Assembly: GCA_033807695.1 (NCBI GenBank)
Contig: CM066307.1
Location: 806,001-870,000 of the forward strand
DNA length: 64,000 nt
DNA from: Daedaleopsis sinensis
Taxonomy: Eukaryota > Basidiomycota > Agaricomycetes > Polyporales > Polyporaceae
Reading direction: 5' to 3'
Shown here: positions 58,118 to 64,000 of the stretch, piece after piece
How positions within the stretch are numbered: the first letter of the stretch is position 1
Layout: each line of letters opens with the position of its first letter
The notes under the pieces: generated by a model
Told to the model about the DNA's origin: nothing
Database searches by the model: none
Seen by the model: the letters and a program-made list of their open reading frames with translations, nothing else
Position numbers and translations under genes: made by a program

Positions 58118-61100
58118 GCATCCTTCCCTCCCAGCTGCGCCGTGGCATCGCTCTCGCGCACTGCGGGAACGCGAAGGATGGGCTCTCTGGAGTTGCGAGC
58201 AGCAGGCTCGCACGGCATACCCGATGGTCGGCTTGGGCTGAACGGCGTATTTCATCGTATGTTCGCTTCTTTTCGGTTTCTCATACGAGGCTACTACTAC
58301 CGCCTCTACTATTCCACGGAGCACTGGTCTTTATTCGCAGGTTTCACTGGACTTTGCATTGTAGGGGTAAACATGTTCCCATCCCATTCTGTATTAAAGC
58401 TGTACACCAGTACTGTAACTCATTTATATGCGTTCACACATCCATTGACACCCACATAATACACTCATTCACGCATTGTCGAGCCCTCTCTGAACCGCCT
58501 TCATCTTAGTAGTGGGTAACTTGAGTACGCGCAGTCGAGCCGCGTGTTGTGGGGTAATAAGATCTAAGGCCTAGACCGTCTAGGGAGGGCGCCTAGAGTT
58601 AGCAGTTACGAGGGCCAAATTTGAAATCGTGTCGCCAATAGGTCGCCATCTACTACTCTGCCACGTCCGCGCCTCAGCGAATCCTAGTAACACAACCGAC
58701 AAAGGCGCATACTGCACCATGCGACAGGCGGGGTATAAGCGGACCAACAGGCAAAAACTAGCCAGGAGGCAGTCAATGTGCAATAGGGTGTTTTCGAGAA
58801 GATTGCACGCCTATTATCCCCCGGTCCAACATCTGCTGGTGCCCTCTAGAGTGTAGGTAGTCGCGCTTGTTGACCTCTAGTAGACCGTTCGTACGTGCCA
58901 TATACAGGGCCACAAGTCATCGGAATGCGTCAGAAGCAACACCGGAGTACCGGAGAAGAGTGTTCGCGAAGTTTGTCTCCGACATGATATCGCATCTTGA
59001 AGATGGAAGTTCGACCTCGAGGCATATAGGCTCAGAGACCAGTATGCCCTTCATAGTATCCAGTCAAACAGTGCAAGCTGATTTGAGCGGATCTGCCAGA
59101 TGAAGTGCAAGTAGCGTAGCAACGCTCAACTTTCAGCCTGATGTTATCATCTGACCATACCGATGTCTGCCGACGGTGGTCATCTGCCAGGTCTCTCCAA
59201 GGAACAGTTGTCTATGTGTCAACACTGACGAGGGAAACCGTTGTATGTGGGTCGACGGTTACGAGTATACTCACCGGCTGAGACCACAGTACTAGCCAAG
59301 TTGGCCCCGAACAATCACAGTACTACTAGTACCAGTATGTGGGGATATGTCGGCGCCAGACGCTAGTGTAGTGAGTATTCTCATTTCCTGATTCCGTTTC
59401 CAACTTAGCCACCCAGTGATTTCAGGGACATGTCTCCTGCCTCCACTCGGCGAGCCTCATTAATGGCGGCTTAGGGTAGACCCGCACAGTATTCGGTGCC
59501 ACCGTGACCGGTCGCATGCACAAGGTATCGTTACCTTCTAATTCCAGGACGATGTCCGCTGCGCGGGGCGTTGTGTTGGGCGGGTTTACGTCTTCAAATC
59601 ACTAAGGTGAGCCGTTCTGTTGTAGGAGCCTGTCGACGGGTACAACTTATCAACCGTTAGGAATTAAGGACAAGACACCCCGAACCAGTCAAATTAACTG
59701 GACCTTCAACAACTACCACCAGGGCCGCTTCGTACCTGAAGGTCTGTTGACCTCGGTCAGCTCTAGTCCCACCTCTGGATCATCCCTGCGCGTTGTCAAT
59801 GTGATGTTGTAGACGGAGTGAAATGGCCGAGCATAGACTCTCAAGAACCATACTCTGGCTTCCCTGTCGGACGCGAGAGCGGTATACGTACGCGGCACAC
59901 GGCGGCAGATCCTGACAGTCGCCTGCCGGACATCCTTCGCAGGAGCCGGCGTCCGAGTCGGTGGTACTGCCGAGCATCGTAGCGCACAGTCCGAGCTGAT
60001 GCACCCTCGCGGTCGGCCTGTTCAGGGTTCCCTCGGGGATTCACAGTCACGTTAGTGCATCTAACTTTTGTCCGTGTGAGCGAATGCTTATCACAGAACA
60101 TTCTTAGACCCAATATTGGCTCTCGCCGATACATACTACGCGTTTGCTGTGACCGCCCAGTGTCGAGTCGGCCGCACTATGACAGCGGCCTTGCGGCGGA
60201 ATACTCTACATGACGACTCACTCCTCCCTTTCGACAGGAAGCAATGCACTCCGTCTCATCATCAGACTCGGACCAAGGCTGGCGCCGTGTCCTACCAACT
60301 GATCGCAGTACATCCTCTGGTAAGTAGAACACGTTCGGTACAAATGTGAGGTTGTCTCGTAAAGATGTCGGTATGTTTCCCACATGTCGCACGTGTTGAT
60401 AAATTCCATGGCCCATAGGTTAGCCCATAGGTCAGCAGAGGTCGGCCGATCTATCGCAGGCTGCAGCGCCTTGCAGGTCACGAAAGAGTCCAATTAACTC
60501 GCTTCGGATGCTGATGTATTTGCAAAATTTGCAGCAAGACATGTGCTTGTATGTCATTAGCCTACTCGGATCTGGAGATCGTCTAGCCTGAGAGCCGACG
60601 CATGGTCTCGACGATAGCTTGAGATACCGTGGCAACACATGCGCTCACATCGATCGTCGCGTCCGTTATCTCGTCATACACTGTACTATGAGCTTTACTA
60701 TCGAGGGCACAGACAAGTAGTATGTTTCCAAGCTCGAAAGCAGGAGATGCGCACTGACGTCACATACCACCAGGACCCACATCTGTCATAGGCCATAGCC
60801 GTGCCAGACGCCACCAAGCTTGGTCGCATGGTTATGACATGTGTCTACTGAACATCATATCTCGACGCTCCCTGTCAGAGTCCATGTGTTGCATTTTCCC
60901 GCAGCTCCATCATGGTCTACACGGCGGTTGTATGGGAGGGCTCGATCTGGAGGGAGCGATCACTGCTCACGGGTCGGAGTGGGAACAAATACCTACATCA
61001 CGTTTACCGCAAATTCCGGTATCAGCAAAAGAAGCGGTTGAGTAAGTGCTTTCTTTTTTATATCTTTCCGACCTCGCTTATGGCGTCTCATGTAGCTACC

Positions 61101-61554
61101 GCTGACGACCGAGAACACGCCGGACCCCGTTGAGAAGCTCTACGCGCATCGCTTGTCGCAGTACCGCGCGCGAGGTCTGGTCATGCCCGCTCACACCTGG
61201 CTCTTCTGCACGCGCAACTGTGTCGGATCTGTCACGCTGCAGTGCCGAGCGCCCCGTATAGCCTTCACAATGCGCCTCTCTTTCTTTGCATCTGACGCGC
61301 AGTCGGGTGCACCAAGTCTGGATACGGATATCTGTCATGCGTGTGCTCTCGGCGGAGCGTAGGCCGTGTCAGGCACATACAGTTTCCAGTCGGGCGGAAA
61401 CAGAAGTGCATCACATGTTGAGCGCGACATGTGCGCTCTGTTGCGGTACAAAAGGCCTGCAGTTGTTAGGATGGAGAGCAGTGGGCAGTTCTACCTCGCT
61501 CTTCATCACCGCATCTCCTCTACCACTCCACCTTTTCCGTCACAGCAGCCAAAC
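58118..61554. other. Gene-poor stretch, no supported gene
   Basis: About 3.4 kb. Short frames occur on both strands. A reverse-strand stretch at 59780-60040 reads as a Cys-rich peptide (GSCEGCPAGDCQDLPPC) without a convincing start or splice structure, possibly a decayed gene. TACAAAAG at 61447-61454, about 105 bp before TLP3, may be its TATA element. Confidence 0.5.
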
Positions 61555-62827
61555 ATGAAGGGTCTCTTCGTCGCCACCCCCTTGGTCTTCGTTGCTTCGG
61601 CTGCGGCGAGGACTATCACGGTCTTCAACCAGTGCCCTTTCACCATTTGGTATGTTGGCTGCTAATGGCTTCACGTCGTGACGGCTCACTAACATCCGGT
61701 GCTCTCACAGGCCTGGCGTACGTCCGCCCAATGTTGGCGCTGGGAGACTTATTGACCCACCCCCTTTTGCAGCTGTTCACTGGTGCCGGAACTGCACCCA
61801 GCCAGCCCGGAGGGTAAGGTCTACGCTTCATGTGTAACGGTGACTAGATCTAACGGTCGCATCGTCAGATGGGAGCAAGCCGCTTTCCAGACTGTCTCGT
61901 TCTCCGTCCCGGACAACTGGCAGGCCGGACGTATCTGGGTCAGTAGCTGACCGCCTCACTGTTACCCTTCGCGTTGGCGCTGACGTTGCGCATGTCTTCA
62001 GGCCCGTCGTGACTGCAACTTCAGCAACGGCACCCCTGGCCCCAACTCCTGCCTCGACGGAGGCTGCAATGGCGGCCTGGTGTGCACCAACCCTGTGAGT
62101 CATGCACAGTATCGTCAGAACGCCTACATGTCATGCTGACCGCAGGATTTGCTTAGGGTGTTCCTCCTGCCACGCTCGCTGAGTTCACTCTGAACACCAA
62201 CGGCCAACCCGACGCGTACGATGGTGGGCAAAGCTGGCAGGATGACCTACGTGATAGAGACTCACGGACTATCCCGCAGTGTCTCTGGTTGACGGATACA
62301 ACCTTCCCGTGAGGATCAACAACAACAAGGGCTGCGCTATCGGTGACTGCCCTGTCGACCTCGGCCCGAACTGTCAGTAGCGTATCTGCAGGTCGTGACG
62401 TCAGATGCTCAATCTGTACTCTCCTTCAGGTCCCGATCAGCTCAAGGGTCCATTCGACTCGTCTGGCTTCCCCGTCGGCTGCAAGAGCGCCTGCGAAGCT
62501 GGTCTCGGCGACCCCGGTGAGCATTCACCGCTGCTGAACGATGGGCTAGCGATTAATGAGAGGCTATTTGACAGTCAACAACCCCAACTGCTGCACTGGC
62601 ACTTTCAACAGCCCGGACACCTGCAAGGCGTCTGGTGTTGCCTTCTACTCGTACTTCAGTGCGTGACGCTCCGATGCTTGTTGATCTCGCAACATTGCTG
62701 ACCATGTTGCACAGAGAGCAACTGCCCCAACGCGTACGCCTTTGCGTTCGACGAGCCGAGCGGCACTGCACTCCAGTTCTGCGACTCCAACCTCCGGGCT
62801 GACTACACGATCACTTTCTGCCCCTGA
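61555..62827 (+). CDS. Thaumatin-like protein 3 (secreted)
   Basis: Third TLP, on the opposite strand from TLP1 and TLP2. Signal peptide MKGLFVATPLVFVASAAA, then RTITVFNQCPFTIWPGLFTGAGTAPSQPGGWEQAAFQTVSFSVPDNWQAGRIWARRDCNFSNGTPGPNSCLDGGCNGGLVCTNPGVPPATLAEFTLNTNGQPDAYDVSLVDGYNLPVRINNNKGCAIGDCPVDLGPNC. The rest includes LKGPFDSSGFPVGCKSACEAGLGDP, NNPNCCTGTFNSPDTCKASGVAFYSYF and YAFAFDEPSGTALQFCDSNLRADYTITFCP. Exon 1 is 61555-61649 and exon 2 is the 7-nt microexon 61711-61717. The Cys pattern matches TLP1 and TLP2, but several loops differ (shorter GGLVCTNP segment), so it is an older paralogue. Predicted secreted, cell-wall-acting. Confidence 0.92.
61711..61717 (+). other. 7-nt microexon of thaumatin-like gene 3
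   Basis: GCCTGGC, flanked by CTCACAG and GTACGT, with introns of 61 and 55 nt on its two sides. It completes Trp and encodes Pro-Gly of TIWPGLF. Confidence 0.88.
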
Positions 62828-64000
62828 AGTGCCGACCTGCTTGAGTGTCTTAGTGGACAAGGCCGAGGCCCGTATGACGTAGTCACCGTTGCATTTGGGG
62901 TCTTCGTTAAAGTTTTTAACGTTGAAATTTCACGGTAGTCAAGGACTGTCAGGTACTACAATATGAATTTGTTTTCGTGGGTACACAGGAATGCCCCTGG
63001 CCCGTCCCGATCCCGGCGACTGCAGTATCAACTCCTCGCATGGGACTGAGGCCTACCGATCCCCCCCCGTTCAGTAGGTCTTCATCGTCTGCCTACTAGC
63101 AACAACTTCGACCCGCAAGCCCGCCACAAAGTCGCACATCTCCTCAGGCTACTATCAGTGACACCTGCCGAGCACATATTCCTTTCCCTACGCGGTATGT
63201 GAACCGGCTCTGTGCTTTTATTTGTCGTTATGCAGTAAGATGCTCTTCACCTTCGGATTCTGGCTGCTTGACTCAGATCAAAACTCCGTGTGGTATTGGC
63301 CGCCGTGGTACGCAAGAAGTCACGGTGCTTGGATGGCAGGTGGCAGTTTGGCTTGATGAGTCTGAGGTAAGCTGACCCTTTCCGTTGGCTAGTCCGGAAT
63401 ATCTCTTGGGACTCTCTCCTACATCCTACCTTCCTCTGTCCATTGTTCGACTCTTTTGATGTCACCATGATCTAGGCCTGCTGTTTGCACCATATCATGT
63501 ATTCACGGCTCTTCGTGTATTCCTACCATGAGTAGCATGAATGCATAGTTTACAAGCAGTGCATCCATCATAGAAGGATAATGGCTTTAATACGGCTATA
63601 ATCAGTATCAATATCAACTAAGCAAATAAATCGTATCGACCTGTCCGCCCCCACATCACTTTGAATCTCTCAACCGTCTGTTCTATCTGACATCGGCACA
63701 TGTTCTGTCCAACACCGATTACATCGTTCACTTATCCATGTGCAATATTATTATCACCAGGGAAAGACTTCACATCGCACGCGCTGTTCTAGCGACGGCT
63801 GTGTGACGCATTTCACTGGCAAGTGGTCGTAGCGCGTTCGATCTTGAGTCTTACACCCGGGTGTCCGGGATAACGATTCGGGCCATAGTACACATATACG
63901 ATTTTCGGATTTACGCAGTGAATGCTGCTAAGTATTCTAGTCTGTCGCTTGTTTTCTTGGATGCTACAAGTAAATTTGAATGGTCTAGACTCGTCTCCTC
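62828..64000. other. 3' flank of TLP3 to window end, no gene seen
   Basis: About 1.2 kb, more AT-rich toward the right edge. I see no reading frame with family content, no tRNA and no repeat. Confidence 0.5.

Noticed and set aside
1..64000. CRISPR array, prophage, intact transposon or rRNA
   Set aside because: None seen; the DNA is eukaryotic with spliced genes, and no regular repeat-spacer pattern, transposase, reverse transcriptase or LTR pair was recognised.

Overview
This window is nuclear DNA from a filamentous basidiomycete, most likely a wood-associated Agaricomycete of the Polyporales type. The case rests on coding genes broken by many 47-85 nt GT-AG introns, dense genes on both strands without operons, a type II tRNA with a small intron, and families typical of these fungi: short thaumatin-like proteins, BBE-type FAD oxidases, P450s, a DUF2945/TUDOR protein and a cytochrome b5-acyl-CoA dehydrogenase fusion. 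The order-level placement is inference; no marker gene fixes the species.

Layout. 1-34.4 kb is mostly core housekeeping: a left-edge partial gene (-), Mex67/NXF1 mRNA export factor (+), an ankyrin protein (+), HOPS/VPS39 (+), a small DUF2945 protein (-), a P450 (+), a stand-alone Sin3-type PAH protein (+), tRNA-Ser(GCT) (+), a Mim1 mitochondrial outer-membrane insertase subunit (+), a Leu5/SLC25A16-type carrier (+), a DENND6-type Rab GEF (-), a basidiomycete hypothetical protein (+), a b5-acyl-CoA dehydrogenase (+), a CPSF6-like RRM protein (+) and SPT2 (-). From 35 to 45 kb the content turns accessory: two tandem secreted FAD oxidases (first copy dead, second intact), a 5'-truncated aspartic protease relic and an MFS transporter (-). 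From 45 to 64 kb come a Cys-motif hypothetical gene (+), two tandem thaumatin-like genes (-), urease (-), a small hypothetical gene (+), a 3.4 kb gene-poor stretch and a third thaumatin-like gene (+).

The genes do not form one obvious pathway. The housekeeping genes cover RNA export and 3'-end processing, vacuolar and endosomal traffic, mitochondrial import and transport, and chromatin. The accessory half looks like secreted and environment-facing functions (cell-wall-active TLPs, oxidase, protease, exporter, urease) with clear birth-and-death evolution.

The most unusual signal is a 7-nt internal microexon kept in all three thaumatin-like genes; skipping it would shift the frame. Other notable points are three inferred GC-AG introns in three consecutive or near-consecutive genes, a pseudogene with at least five separate lesions beside its intact sister, and promoter elements shared between duplicated genes. 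I found no CRISPR array, intact transposon, rRNA gene or core secondary-metabolite synthase. No clearly undescribed multi-gene system is evident.
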